DNA of 64,000 bases, taken from NCBI RefSeq assembly GCF_000422505.1, contig NZ_AULX01000019.1, forward strand, positions 145,843 through 209,842, read 5' to 3'. A program made the position numbers and the translations under genes. Source of the DNA: Paenibacillus pinihumi DSM 23905 = JCM 16419 (GTDB lineage Bacteria > Bacillota > Bacilli > Paenibacillales > Paenibacillaceae). This document shows, piece after piece, positions 40,614 to 49,586 of this stretch; within the stretch, counting starts at the first letter, position 1, and each line of letters begins with the position of its first letter. The notes below the pieces were generated by a model. It was not told where the DNA came from. It did no database searches and saw only the letters and a program-made list of their open reading frames with translations.

Positions 40614-42095
40614 ATGGAAGCATCTATTCAAACGGATGTAACAAAACAAGTAAAAGCAGCGCCGATTCTTATTTCGTTATTATTAGGCTGCTTTATTGGC
40701 ATGTTTAGCGAAACGGCCCTTAATATTGCACTTCCAGAGCTAATGAAGCAATTACAAGTCGGACCGACTACCATCCAGTGGCTAACTACTGGTTATATGC
40801 TCGTACTGGGTATTTTAGGTCCAGTGTCTGGTCTGCTGCTTCAATGGTTTACAACGAGACAGTTGTTTATTGCCTCTCTTTCTTTTTCAACACTCGGCTC
40901 ACTAATTGCCGGTTTGGCGCCTAATTTTGAAGTGCTTCTGGCTGCCCGCTTTTTTCAGGCCGCTGGTTTAGCTTTGCTTTTGCCCCTTATGCTAAATGCC
41001 ATACTGATTCTTTTTCCGCCGGAAAGGCGCGGCGCAGCTATGGGATTGATGGGGCTTGTGCTGACCTTTGCCCCTGCTTCGGGTCCAACAATTGCGGGCT
41101 TAATTATTGAAAAGCTTTCTTGGCACTGGATTTTCTGGATTTCCAGTAGCGTTCTCCTTATTGCATTAATTACCGGTATCATTTTCTTGAAAAATATATC
41201 CGTTATTACACGTCCTAAAATTGATATCCTTTCCTTGGTACTTTCGACAATCGGTTTTGGCAGCCTTTTATTCGGCTTCAGCAAAGCCGGCGAGAGCGGC
41301 TGGGGCAGTATGCTCGTTATCTCTTTCTTAATGATTGGCGTGTTGGCACTTATTCTCTTCACTTGGCGCCAATTCAGTGTAGCATCACCGCTGATGAACC
41401 TGCGTACGTTCCGTTATCCGATGTTTTCTTTGTCGGTGGTACTATTCATTGTTGTTATGATGCTGCTTTTGTCGTCCATGCTATTGCTGCCGATACTTTT
41501 ACAGAATGGCCTTGGAAAAAGTGCCCTACAGGCGGGTTTGCTCTTGTTGCCGGGTACGCTTATTAGCGGGATCATGGCTCCATTTATGGGAAAAATCTTC
41601 GATAAGTACGGACCAAGAAGACTAATCATACCCGGACTTATTTTAATTGGTGTCACTATGTTCTTCTTCTCAACGATTACGGTTGATTCCTCCACCATGT
41701 TTATTGTTGCATTGCATTGCTTGTTCTTATTAGCTTTGTCAATGGTCATGATGCCGGGACAAACTAATGGCATGAACCAACTGCCGGCAGAATATTACCC
41801 GCATGGTACAGCTATTATGAGTACATTGCAGCAAGTGGCTGGAGCGATTGGCAGTGCGCTGGCGATGACGATGCTGGCGGCTGGCCAGTCAAGCTACTTG
41901 CAGGATAAGGGATTTGATATGAGCAACGGGATTAATCTTGCACAGCCTGATCCCGCAATATTCGTGCATTTGCCGTCTTCCTTTGTTTTTGGCATCAAGG
42001 ACGCTTTTATTTTTGCCGGTTTCATGACGATCCTCGCCCTTGTCATCTCGTTATTTATGAAGCATGTGAAAACAAGTGAACAAAAAACAGGATAA
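40614..42095 (+). CDS. DHA2 (EmrB/QacA-type) multidrug MFS transporter
   Basis: 493 residues with about 14 membrane segments. The family motifs are present: ALNIALPELMKQLQVGPTTIQWLTTGYMLVLGILGP in helix 1-2 and APASGPTIAGLI in helix 5 (motif C, typical of antiporters). The gene follows merR by 29 bp behind CCGGAGAGTGGG and is likely co-transcribed from the 19-bp-spacer promoter. Substrate unknown. Part of the block around it has been duplicated and lost. Confidence 0.92.
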   Translation: MEASIQTDVTKQVKAAPILISLLLGCFIGMFSETALNIALPELMKQLQVGPTTIQWLTTGYMLVLGILGPVSGLLLQWFTTRQLFIASLSFSTLGSLIAGLAPNFEVLLAARFFQAAGLALLLPLMLNAILILFPPERRGAAMGLMGLVLTFAPASGPTIAGLIIEKLSWHWIFWISSSVLLIALITGIIFLKNISVITRPKIDILSLVLSTIGFGSLLFGFSKAGESGWGSMLVISFLMIGVLALILFTWRQFSVASPLMNLRTFRYPMFSLSVVLFIVVMMLLLSSMLLLPILLQNGLGKSALQAGLLLLPGTLISGIMAPFMGKIFDKYGPRRLIIPGLILIGVTMFFFSTITVDSSTMFIVALHCLFLLALSMVMMPGQTNGMNQLPAEYYPHGTAIMSTLQQVAGAIGSALAMTMLAAGQSSYLQDKGFDMSNGINLAQPDPAIFVHLPSSFVFGIKDAFIFAGFMTILALVISLFMKHVKTSEQKTG

Positions 42096-42100
42096 AATCA

Positions 42101-42160
42101 ACGAACAAGCTTCGCAGCCGGGAGCCAATGCCTTTAATGGTATCAACTTCGGACTGTTTA
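42101..42160 (+). pseudogene. Fragment of ybjQ 3' end
   Basis: Directly after the DHA2 gene the bases CAAGCTTCGCAG..GGGAGCCAATGC..T.AT.GGT.TC match the 3' part of ybjQ at 37128-37175. No reading frame is kept. It marks a duplication breakpoint. Confidence 0.65.
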
Positions 42161-42196
42161 ATTGCTGTAATTCATTTTTCATGTTCTTAACACGAT

Positions 42197-42230
42197 AGGG
42201 CTGACCGTCAGGTTGGCCCTGTTTTTTATT
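42197..42230 (+). terminator. Intrinsic terminator after the merR/DHA2 operon
   Basis: AGGGCTGACC / GGTTGGCCCT stem with a 4-nt loop, followed by GTTTTTTATTT. Confidence 0.8.
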
Positions 42231-42320
42231 TAGCCAATCCTCTTATTTAAAGTTGCAGAGGCAATTCCGTTTGGACCTAGAAATTTTGGGCAGGCTTCTT
42301 TTGCGATTTTATGACCGCAA

Positions 42321-42888
42321 GTGAAGGTCGATATGACAAAAATAGATCCCCAAGCAGCGCAAAAATTAGCAGCGGAGCTGGGTATTTATAATGACGGAAC
42401 AAAATTGCAGGATCATATTTCGGCAGGAACGTATAAAAAAATCACAGAATTCCTGAAAGCAAATGGAATGCCGGAAAACAGCTTTGATATCTTCAAGCCA
42501 TGGATCGTACAGCAACCTTTGATGCCATGTTCCGGTTGAACGACGGCTTTTCCGACGAACTGCAAGAAAGGCTGCTGCTCATCAATCTCGATCCAAGTAA
42601 TGTGAAGCTCCCTGCTCCTGATGTAACGACAGCGTTTCTGATAAAATATGGAAAGAGGGCGATTATAAAACCCTGGAAGAATCGCTCCATCCTTCCGGCT
42701 GGGACCCTGAATATTACAAAGGCTTATTGACGGATCGCGATTTAAAGATGGCGGAGAAGATTAAAGTCTATCTGGAAAGTGATAAGAAAGAAACGCATAT
42801 GGTTGTAGTCGGATTTGGGCATACAATGGGTGAATTCGGTGTTGTTCCAACGCTCATAAAGGATGGCTACAAGGTGGAGAAGTATTAA
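42321..42888 (+). pseudogene. TraB/GumN-family protein, 5'-truncated and frameshifted
   Basis: The first frame gives LQDHISAGTYKKITEFLKANGMPENSFDIFKPWIV, the mid-section of TraB/GumN proteins. A frameshift near 42500 continues into ATFDAMFRLNDGFSDELQERL. A second shift near 42645 opens the conserved end, WDPEYYKGLLTDRDLKMAEKI, then VVVGFGHTMGEFGVVPTLIKDGYKVEKY and a stop. The N-terminal GxxH region is missing. All three pieces are collinear with the family, so this is one dead gene, not small ORFs. Confidence 0.8.
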
Positions 42889-42985
42889 TTGATCAATAGT
42901 CATTCCCGATGAAACGGCAAGCTAACCATCTAAATGGGCTTTGTTCTTGATTTCGCAGGGAGATTTGTTGTGGCATACCAACATT

Positions 42986-43048
42986 AACGGAACCTAAACA
43001 ACGGAAGTAAAATTAAGCGGATGTTCATCCATTCGTTTAGGTTCCGTT
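42986..43048 (+). repeat. Perfect 14-bp stem-loop, second copy of the ybjQ leader
   Basis: AACGGAACCTAAAC (42986-42999) and GTTTAGGTTCCGTT (43035-43048) are perfectly complementary; the loop holds a further GGATG-TT-CATCC hairpin. The sequence on to 43140, including GGTATGATAGGAAATGAGG and a CAAGGAGGAAAG ribosome site, parallels 36763-36926 upstream of ybjQ. The ybjQ gene itself is gone here. Confidence 0.7.
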
Positions 43049-43221
43049 TCAATAACGCTGGTATGATAGGAAATGAGGATTCTGAGCAAGTATCCGGCAG
43101 GAGACTACGAACAACAAATCGATTTGTTTCAAGGAGGAAAGTATTGAAAAAGTATGACCCGGCAATCGGCACTACAGAGACAAATCCGGTTTGCTGTTTT
43201 CTGATTTGACAACCAGAAGGA

Positions 43222-43258
43222 GCTGTATACAGATGAAAAAGCTTAGCGCGTCAGGTTA
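43222..43258 (+). pseudogene. Deleted copy of the M13 peptidase gene (start fused to an internal piece)
   Basis: GAAGGAGCT, ATGAAAAAGCTTAGCGC reproduces the ribosome site and first codons of the peptidase gene (37273-37310), then jumps straight to CGTCAGGTTAACCTAAC, which corresponds to 37692 in the intact gene. About 390 bp are deleted and the frame then closes. The following 43261-43500 shows no gene. Confidence 0.75.
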
Positions 43259-43509
43259 ACCTAACACGCTAAGCAGCAATCTGAAGAAAGCTGAGGCTTT
43301 CTGTAGAAAATGGATAATAAAAGAAACATGTATGCCTGCTGGGTTCACTTCACTATGTAATGGAGGGCAGGTATGGATCAGTATCTGATTGACAAAGCAA
43401 AAACTGCAAAAAAACCAATCATTGCTCTAAAAGTCTGGAGTACCAAATGAAATCAAACAACAAGGGTTGCTAGGAACGATAATTTCTACAAGATATTGGT
43501 GTAAAAGAA

Positions 43510-43825
43510 GGCTTGCGCATAACGTAACGTGTGGTGCTATACTCGTGCTTGAAAGGGGACGAGAAGGATAAGTAAGACGTATTACACCATTGGTTTACTC
43601 GCCAAGCTAACCTCAATGACGGTTCGTAAACTTGACTTTTATGATCAGAAAGGGCTGTTCTCTGGATAATATCAGAACTTATTTGGAGTAGGATAGCAAG
43701 GACTTTAGGACATCACTACAGATGCAATATGAGCTGCTGCTGCAGAAGCAGATCCGAAGATATTCCCGAGAAGCTTCGAGCCGGACTTTATGAGCTACAT
43801 GCGTGAAGTGTTTGTTCGAATTGGG
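43510..43825 (+). pseudogene. Decayed duplicate of the merR gene and its promoter
   Basis: GCTTGCGCATAACGTAACG...GCTATACT copies the MerR promoter at 39781, with the right half of the dyad mutated. Then ATTGGTTTACTCGCCAAGCTAACCTC, TTTTATGATCAGAAAGGGCTG and ATGAGCTGCTGCTGCAGAAGCAG match successive parts of merR. After a deletion, CGAGCCGGACTTTATGAGCTACATGCGTGAAGTGTT matches its 3' end. Stops and deletions break the frame, and the TTG start is replaced by ACG. Confidence 0.85.
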
Positions 43826-43879
43826 AATCGGCATATCCAGCCAGAGATGTCCTGCGGGCAAAGCTGAATGACATTCTAT

Positions 43880-43987
43880 TATTTCACCAAGCGGGGCCAT
43901 AATCCGCCGAAAAAGAAACAATCCCTTGTTGCCTTATGTGGGATACTGATTCGAGAAGTAGTCGATGTTGAAAGCTTAAGAAAATAA
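43880..43987 (+). mobile_element. Possible IS110-like transposase C-terminal remnant
   Basis: A short frame reads YYFTKRGHNPPKKKQSLVAL, then CGILIREVVDVESLRK and a stop. The pattern (KRG..K.K.SLVAL..ILIR) resembles the last helix of IS110/IS116-type transposases. No ends or other parts are recognisable, so the assignment is tentative. Confidence 0.35.
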
Positions 43988-44040
43988 GAGCAAATGAAAG
44001 AAAATATTAATTTTATTAATTTATAGTGGGAGTGTTTATG

Positions 44041-44850
44041 ATGTCAACCAATAGGGACATGCTGCAAGAATCTTTGGATCCCGCCCTCCGAGTTCGTCCC
44101 CGCGTACGATGGGGTGTTCTCACATATTTCCTCTACAGCGCAGTCTTCTACGCGATCTTCGTGCTCAACGGCGTCGACTACACGCGAGTGGGCGAGAGTG
44201 AGCAGACCCTTTTTCTCTGGTACGTAGCACCGCTGTCTGGCGGTGCCGTGCTCACCATCACAATGGTCACGATCTACGGATGGTGGCGCCCCAGCCTGGT
44301 TGAAAGGCGGCCTCTTTCTCGATGGACGATGACTCTCCCGATTATCATGACGGTCATCGCGATCGTGAACATGCTGATCGGCGATTTCACCCGTGTCACG
44401 CCCCTCATGTGGCTGTATCTCTTCGTCGGCAGCATCCTGGTCGGTTTCAATGAGGAGATGGTCAACCGCGGTCAGTTGATGGTCGCTCTGCGCAGCCGGT
44501 TCGGTGAAACCGGGGTCTGGCTGCTTTCAACAGCGATGTTCGCAGTCTTCCACCTGCCGAACATCTTCCTGGGCATCGGGGCGGGTGCCCTGTTCCAGGT
44601 ATTGATGTCTTTCGGCCTCGGTTCGATCTTCTACCTTGCCCGGCGGTCTACCGGATCGCTCGTGCCCGCCATACTTCTGCACGGACTCTGGGACTTGAGC
44701 ATCTTCTCTACGAATGGCTCGTCGTCGTTTCCCATCGCGGGTGTACTAGCTCCGTTGTTGGCGATCGCTGCTGCGATCACGGTTCCGATCATTCTCCGCC
44801 GTGAAAAGCGACGTGAGAGCGCCCAGAGCTTGTCACGGCCAGTCGGCTGA
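44041..44850 (+). CDS. CPBP-family intramembrane metalloprotease, horizontally acquired
   Basis: About 270 residues with roughly eight hydrophobic segments. The Abi/CPBP motifs are intact: NEEMVNRG (EExxxR), FHLPN and HGLWD, the predicted glutamate/histidine metal site inside the membrane. Relatives process prenylated or other membrane substrates; many bacterial ones relate to bacteriocin immunity. Codon use is strikingly different from all neighbours: G/C-ending codons dominate (runs such as GTCTTCTACGCGATCTTCGTG), as in actinobacteria. ATG 44041 lies 8 bases after GGGAG; ATG 44038 is an alternative. The GC-rich stretch runs on to about 44950, into a broken integrase. Confidence 0.88.
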   Translation: MSTNRDMLQESLDPALRVRPRVRWGVLTYFLYSAVFYAIFVLNGVDYTRVGESEQTLFLWYVAPLSGGAVLTITMVTIYGWWRPSLVERRPLSRWTMTLPIIMTVIAIVNMLIGDFTRVTPLMWLYLFVGSILVGFNEEMVNRGQLMVALRSRFGETGVWLLSTAMFAVFHLPNIFLGIGAGALFQVLMSFGLGSIFYLARRSTGSLVPAILLHGLWDLSIFSTNGSSSFPIAGVLAPLLAIAAAITVPIILRREKRRESAQSLSRPVG

Positions 44851-44937
44851 TTCATCCGTGCGGTCGACGGGCGCGCTCCTCGTCTCGCAGCGAACACGTC
44901 GGCCAACAGTCCTGACGAGGGGCACTCGGTCAGCAGG

Positions 44938-45053
44938 CTTGCGCAGCTGTGACGTAAATCATGATATCTGATTCGACGGAAATTGTGTTTCTTTAAAAGA
45001 AGTGGGAAGTTTTGAGTAATCTTAACAGATGTATTCATCTTCGGATCATTCAA
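44938..45053 (-). pseudogene. Tyrosine recombinase (phage-type integrase) fragment
   Basis: On the reverse strand: ITQNFPLLLKKHNFRRIRYHDLRHSCASLL. This is the catalytic box around the conserved HxLR motif of tyrosine recombinases. The frame then runs into unrelated GC-rich sequence (TECPSSG...), so the rest, with the last His and Tyr, is lost exactly at the border of the GC-rich island. No N-terminal part is seen. Confidence 0.75.
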
Positions 45054-45059
45054 TCACCT

Positions 45060-45097
45060 AAGCCAGTCTAACACTTTATTTATGTTTTGACTGGCTT
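45060..45097. terminator. Hairpin, probable bidirectional terminator
   Basis: AAGCCAGTC / GACTGGCTT, 9-bp stem with a 20-nt T-rich loop. It lies between the island and the tetR gene, which ends at 45244. The bases 45098-45243 hold no convincing gene. Confidence 0.5.
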
Positions 45098-45243
45098 TGT
45101 TTACATCTGCTACATCTGCTTTAACCAGCAAGCCTTCGTGGGAATATGGAATACGACGAGCAAGCGGCTATGCCAAGCGGCAGTCGACTTTGCCCATAGC
45201 GTTCGGACAATGAAACTTCAAAATGAGCTTGTCATACATCTGA

Positions 45244-45843
45244 TTAACTGGTCTTTAAGCAACATTGCTGCAAATAGGACGAAAAGCTTGTTATATTCAT
45301 GAGCATATGCCTATTGTCCCCATCTAACTTGCTGAGTAAAATACCTCCCTCCAACAAGGAAAATGCAAACGAAGCAAGCGCATCTGGATCCAGGTCTTCT
45401 TTAAACTCCCCGGCTTTAATCCCGTCACGAATAATACTTTTCATCATATCTAAGGCGGTATGCATCCCTTGCCTTGCTCGATTACGAAGCTCCGAATGCG
45501 TATCGTCACTTTCTACAGCCGTATTCTGCATGGGACATCCGCCAATAAATGGCGGATTATGGACAACATCTTCATAAACACGAAAAAAAGCAATCAACCG
45601 GCCTGATGCAGACTGCTCTTGATCGGCCGCCTCGGAAAATCTTCTGTTGACCAAACTCGCAGCGTAATTGTAGGCTTCAAGCGCAATGTCGTCTTTACTG
45701 GCAAAATGCCGATAAATGCCCCCCTTCTTAATCCCGGTATCGGCAATAATATCGTTTAGCGATGTACCGGCATATCCTTTCTGATTAAAAATTGCTGCTG
45801 ATTTCATAATGATGTTTTCCCTTGTCCGATCTCCTTTTTTCAT
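45244..45843 (-). CDS. TetR/AcrR-family regulator
   Basis: 199 residues on the reverse strand. The helix-turn-helix is typical (TRENIIMKSAAIFNQKGYAGTSL, then ADTGIKKGGIYRHFASKDDI), and the C-terminal domain contains the HNPPFIGGCPMQNTAVE motif seen in the AcrR/YxaF-like (LmrA, QacR-type) group, whose members respond to small hydrophobic ligands or reactive species. GGAGGA lies 6 bases before ATG 45843. A 36-bp palindrome lies 83 bp upstream, between this gene and gap. It most likely represses itself and perhaps gap. Confidence 0.9.
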   Translation of the reverse strand: MKKGDRTRENIIMKSAAIFNQKGYAGTSLNDIIADTGIKKGGIYRHFASKDDIALEAYNYAASLVNRRFSEAADQEQSASGRLIAFFRVYEDVVHNPPFIGGCPMQNTAVESDDTHSELRNRARQGMHTALDMMKSIIRDGIKAGEFKEDLDPDALASFAFSLLEGGILLSKLDGDNRHMLMNITSFSSYLQQCCLKTS

Positions 45844-45925
45844 AGGTTCCTCCGAAAGAGCTTATTCTCATCTGACATTATATCAAATTTTATGGCTGAA
45901 GCCTTGTCATTCACTTAAAACATGA

Positions 45926-45961
45926 TACAATAAAAGATACCGTTCGGTACCTTTTATTGTA
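45926..45961. promoter_or_regulatory. 36-bp near-perfect palindrome, TetR operator
   Basis: TACAATAAAAGATACCG-TT-CGGTACCTTTTATTGTA: 17-bp arms with a single mismatch. The core TACCGTTCGGTA is a classic TetR/AcrR half-site pair. It lies between the divergent tetR (45843) and gap (46157) genes. Confidence 0.85.
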
Positions 45962-46156
45962 CAACAATTCCTTTCTAAAGGAAACCGTGTTCGGCACCGG
46001 TTATTACTTACCTTAAACTCCGCTGGACATACTAATGACAGAAAAATAAATGCCGAACGAACTCTTATCTGAATCATACTTGCTGCACAGTTCATTTGAT
46101 TTCATGACAGACGTTTGTCTGCTTGGGATAAATAAAGATTGTAGGAGGACTATTCC

Positions 46157-47167
46157 ATGAGTGTAAAAGTAGGTATTAATGGTTTTGGACGGATCGGGAG
46201 ACTCGCTTTTCGTCGAATCCAAGAGGTTGAGGGTGTCGAGGTTGTGGCCATTAACGACCTTACCAATGCGAAGATGCTGGCTCATCTGCTCAAATATGAT
46301 AGTACGCAAGGCACTTTTCATGGTGACATCGAAGTTCATGACGACAGCTTTACTATTAACGGTAAAGAAGTTAAGGTACTGGCTAACCGTAATCCTGAAG
46401 AAATCCCATGGGGCGAGCTTGGCGTGGACATTGTGCTAGAATGTACAGGTTTCTTCACCACCAAAGAAAAGGCGGAGCTTCATCTAAATGGCGGAGCCAA
46501 GAAAGTCGTCATTTCCGCCCCGGCAACAGGCGACATGAAAACAATCGTATATAACGTAAATCATGAAACACTGGACGGGACGGAAACCGTTATTTCCGGC
46601 GCTTCCTGCACAACGAACTGTCTGGCTCCCATGGCTAAGGCTCTGCATGACAAGTTTGGTATTCAATCCGGGTTAATGACGACCATTCACGCCTTTACAG
46701 GCAACCAGAGCACGCTTGACGCTCCGAATCCAAAAAACGATTTCAGAGCTGCACGGGCCGCCTCAGAGAACATCGTTCCCTATTCTACCGGTGCTGCTAA
46801 AGCCATCGGCCTCGTTCTTCCCGAACTGAAGGGCAAACTGGATGGTGCGTCTCAACGTGTACCTGTAGCAACAGGTTCCGTAACGGAGCTCGTTACTGTA
46901 TTGAACACTAAAGTAACGGCTGAGGATATTAACGCCGCCATGAAAGAAGCGTCTGACCCAGAAACATACGGATACACGGAAGACGAGATCGTATCTTCCG
47001 ATATTAAGGGTATGACATTCGGTTCGCTATTTGATGCCACTCAAACCAAAGTTCTGACGGTTGGGGACCAGCAGTTGGTGAAAACCGTAGCTTGGTACGA
47101 TAATGAAATGTCCTACACGGCTCAATTGGTTCGTACATTAGAATATTTCGCAAAAATCGCCAAGTAA
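46157..47167 (+). CDS. gap: Glyceraldehyde-3-phosphate dehydrogenase, type I
   Basis: 336 residues, normal length. The NAD fold opens with [18 protein letters not shown]; the catalytic Cys is in [11 protein letters not shown] and its His partner in TTIHAFTG. It oxidises glyceraldehyde-3-phosphate in glycolysis. Odd points: it stands alone, without pgk, tpiA or cggR. The S-loop ([21 protein letters not shown]) differs from the usual Bacillus GapA. It also sits opposite a TetR gene with a large operator. This could be a second, conditionally expressed isozyme, possibly a drug-insensitive one. AGGAGG precedes the ATG. Confidence 0.95.
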   Translation: MSVKVGINGFGRIGRLAFRRIQEVEGVEVVAINDLTNAKMLAHLLKYDSTQGTFHGDIEVHDDSFTINGKEVKVLANRNPEEIPWGELGVDIVLECTGFFTTKEKAELHLNGGAKKVVISAPATGDMKTIVYNVNHETLDGTETVISGASCTTNCLAPMAKALHDKFGIQSGLMTTIHAFTGNQSTLDAPNPKNDFRAARAASENIVPYSTGAAKAIGLVLPELKGKLDGASQRVPVATGSVTELVTVLNTKVTAEDINAAMKEASDPETYGYTEDEIVSSDIKGMTFGSLFDATQTKVLTVGDQQLVKTVAWYDNEMSYTAQLVRTLEYFAKIAK

Positions 47168-47170
47168 TGA

Positions 47171-47520
<350 letters not shown>

Positions 47521-47532
47521 CCAGCAAAATTA

Positions 47533-47577
47533 AAACCAGTGAGGAACCTTGTTCTACAAGGCTTCTCGCTGGTTTTT
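47533..47577. terminator. Strong bidirectional terminator
   Basis: 19-bp stem (AAACCAGTGAGGAACCTTG with CAAGGCTTCTCGCTGGTTT, one mismatch), 5-nt loop and T-runs on both strands. It ends the EamA gene from the right and the remnant region from the left. Confidence 0.85.
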
Positions 47578-47589
47578 GATTTTTCTTCT

Positions 47590-48492
47590 TTAACTTGAAC
47601 TCCGTTCATGGTAATCTCCTGCATTTTGCTTGTGCTGCGACGTTTTGCTAGTACTGCGATTTGCAATAAAAACGCCCAACATGATGAGTATCGCACCAAG
47701 GTAATGGCTTGTTTCAATAATTTCCTTCAAAAATATAAAAGAAAACAGGGCAGAAAAAATAGGTTCAAGCGAGAATAGAAATCCTACACTTTCCGGTGTT
47801 GTGTATTTTTGAGCAACGGATTGAAAAACGAAGCCATAGGCACTGCATATTAGTGCTAAAGCCAGAATGGCTACCCAGTGAACAGGAGTACTTGGCAGCA
47901 CCGGCTCTTCGAAAGCGAAGGCACAAATCGTTGCAAAAATTGAAGCAAACCCCAATTGATAGATTCCCAGTTGCAGGGCATCAACCTTTCGCACGAAATC
48001 GTTGGAAACTATGATATGTATGGCGTAAAGAAGGGCGGCAATAAGGCAATAAATTGCACCAATATCAAGCGTAAACTGATCACGGACAGTCAATAGCAAC
48101 AATCCGATACATACAATCACAACTCCAATCGTGATTTTTAATGCAGGGAACTTGCGGTTGAGAATTGCCTGTATGATAGGGACCATCACGACAGTAGTAC
48201 TTGTTAAAAATCCGGCCGAGGTTGCGGAAGTATGCTGTACTCCGTATAACAGCATCATAAAAATGCCGTATAGTAAAGCACCGGATATGGAAGCGTATTT
48301 TAGCATTTTGATATTAATTTGAACGGTCCTTTTGAAAAAAATCATTACGGTAACAAAAAATGCAATTCCGCATCGCAATGCTACGATCGTGGACGGAGGC
48401 ATTCCATCAATCCCAAGCTTCATGAATATATAGGATATGCCCCATGCCAGAGATACAGTGGTTAAAATCAGATTTGCTTGTCTTTGTGTCAT
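47590..48492 (-). CDS. EamA/DMT-family transporter
   Basis: 300 residues with ten hydrophobic helices and two EamA repeats (SLAWGISYIFMKLGI early; SVGFLFSLEPIFSALFSFIFLKE in the second half). Such proteins export amino acids or other metabolites. I use ATG 48492 (MTQRQANLIL), since AAGGTG lies 6 bases before it, rather than the longer frame from 48531. It is divergent from a LysR gene, the normal arrangement for LysR-controlled EamA exporters. Substrate unknown. Confidence 0.9.
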   Translation of the reverse strand: MTQRQANLILTTVSLAWGISYIFMKLGIDGMPPSTIVALRCGIAFFVTVMIFFKRTVQINIKMLKYASISGALLYGIFMMLLYGVQHTSATSAGFLTSTTVVMVPIIQAILNRKFPALKITIGVVIVCIGLLLLTVRDQFTLDIGAIYCLIAALLYAIHIIVSNDFVRKVDALQLGIYQLGFASIFATICAFAFEEPVLPSTPVHWVAILALALICSAYGFVFQSVAQKYTTPESVGFLFSLEPIFSALFSFIFLKEIIETSHYLGAILIMLGVFIANRSTSKTSQHKQNAGDYHERSSS

Positions 48493-48582
48493 ATGATTCA
48501 CCTTAACTCCCGTTATTTCGTCATGAATCATATCTTACTCATAGAATCATTATAAGAGAAGCGAATATATGTTATATTGAAA

Positions 48583-48597
48583 ATAAGAATACCTTAT
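48583..48597. promoter_or_regulatory. LysR-type box in the divergent promoter region
   Basis: ATAAG-N5-CTTAT, which satisfies T-N11-A, lies 18 bp before the LysR start in the 122-bp gap between lysR and the EamA gene. A natural site for autoregulation. Confidence 0.5.
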
Positions 48598-48614
48598 GTT
48601 TGGCAGGAGGCATG

Positions 48615-49502
48615 ATGAAAAAAACAAAGTATGAAATCTTTATGAAGGTAGTTGAATTTGGCAGTTTGTCACGGGCTGCAGAATACTTTAATTATTCACA
48701 ATCAGCAGTCAGTCAAATTATTATTTCCCTTGAAAATGAATTTGATATTAAATTGTTGAATCGAAGTCATGCTGGAGTGTCAGTCACCTCAGATGGTGAA
48801 GTATTATTAGCGTATATTCAAAAATTGAGCCATGCACATAAAGAGCTCTCAGACAAGGTTTTTGAGTTGCTTGGGATAGAAAGCGGACTTATCCGAATCG
48901 GCACATTTTCAAGTATTTCCTGCCATTTGCTTTCTCCACTCCTCAAGAATTTTAAAGTGAAGCATCCAAATATAAAATTTGAGTTGATTCAGGGGGATTA
49001 CCGCCAGATCGAAACATGGATTTCTGAAGGAACGGTTGACTTTGGTTTTGTTAATTTACCCACACTCAAGGATTTTGAGGTCATTCCGATTATGGAGGAC
49101 CGAATGCTGGCAATTCTGCCAGTTGACCATCCATATGCCCGTAAGGAATTCGTGCCCTTGAATCTTTTTGAGCAGGAATCTATGATTCTTTTGGAAGAGG
49201 GAACTAAAAAGGGAATACAGGAAATGTTTCGTCAACACCATATAAATGCAAAAATCGAATACCGCTTGGATGATGACTATACAATCATGTCAATGGTGGA
49301 AAACGGACTTGGTATTAGTATCTTGGCTGAGCTTATTCTCAAAAGAACGCCATATCAGATTGTCACAAAGGAAATATATCCAAGTTTTTCACGAACGATT
49401 GGAGTCGCAATAAAGAATAGGACGCAAGCTTCAATGGCTGTGAGGTGTTTTCTTGATTTTATTCTCGAAAACAAAGAGGAATTTATTTGCTTTGCCAAAT
49501 GA
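48615..49502 (+). CDS. LysR-family transcriptional regulator
   Basis: About 295 residues. N-terminal helix-turn-helix YEIFMKVVEFGSLSRAAEYFNYSQSAVSQIIISLE; the C-terminal substrate-binding fold starts at IRIGTFSSISCHLLSPLL. AGGAGG sits 4 bases before ATG 48615 and 1 base before ATG 48612, so 48615 is favoured. Its divergent neighbour is the EamA transporter, its likely target. Confidence 0.92.
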   Translation: MKKTKYEIFMKVVEFGSLSRAAEYFNYSQSAVSQIIISLENEFDIKLLNRSHAGVSVTSDGEVLLAYIQKLSHAHKELSDKVFELLGIESGLIRIGTFSSISCHLLSPLLKNFKVKHPNIKFELIQGDYRQIETWISEGTVDFGFVNLPTLKDFEVIPIMEDRMLAILPVDHPYARKEFVPLNLFEQESMILLEEGTKKGIQEMFRQHHINAKIEYRLDDDYTIMSMVENGLGISILAELILKRTPYQIVTKEIYPSFSRTIGVAIKNRTQASMAVRCFLDFILENKEEFICFAK

Positions 49503-49530
49503 GCGATTATCATCTCCTCCTAAAATGCAA

Positions 49531-49556
49531 AAGGTACAGGCGTACGCCTGTACCTT
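49531..49556. terminator. 26-bp perfect palindrome, convergent terminator
   Basis: AAGGTACAGGCGT joined to ACGCCTGTACCTT with no loop base to spare, between the converging lysR and oxidoreductase genes. The right side runs into TTAGCTTAATTTTTAA. Probable terminator for both strands. Confidence 0.75.
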
Positions 49557-49586
49557 AGCTTAATTTTTAAAAATTAATCATCGTAG

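Noticed and set aside
45087..45302. 71-codon forward frame between the integrase fragment and tetR
   Set aside because: No family match; its end overlaps the 3' end of the real tetR gene on the other strand.
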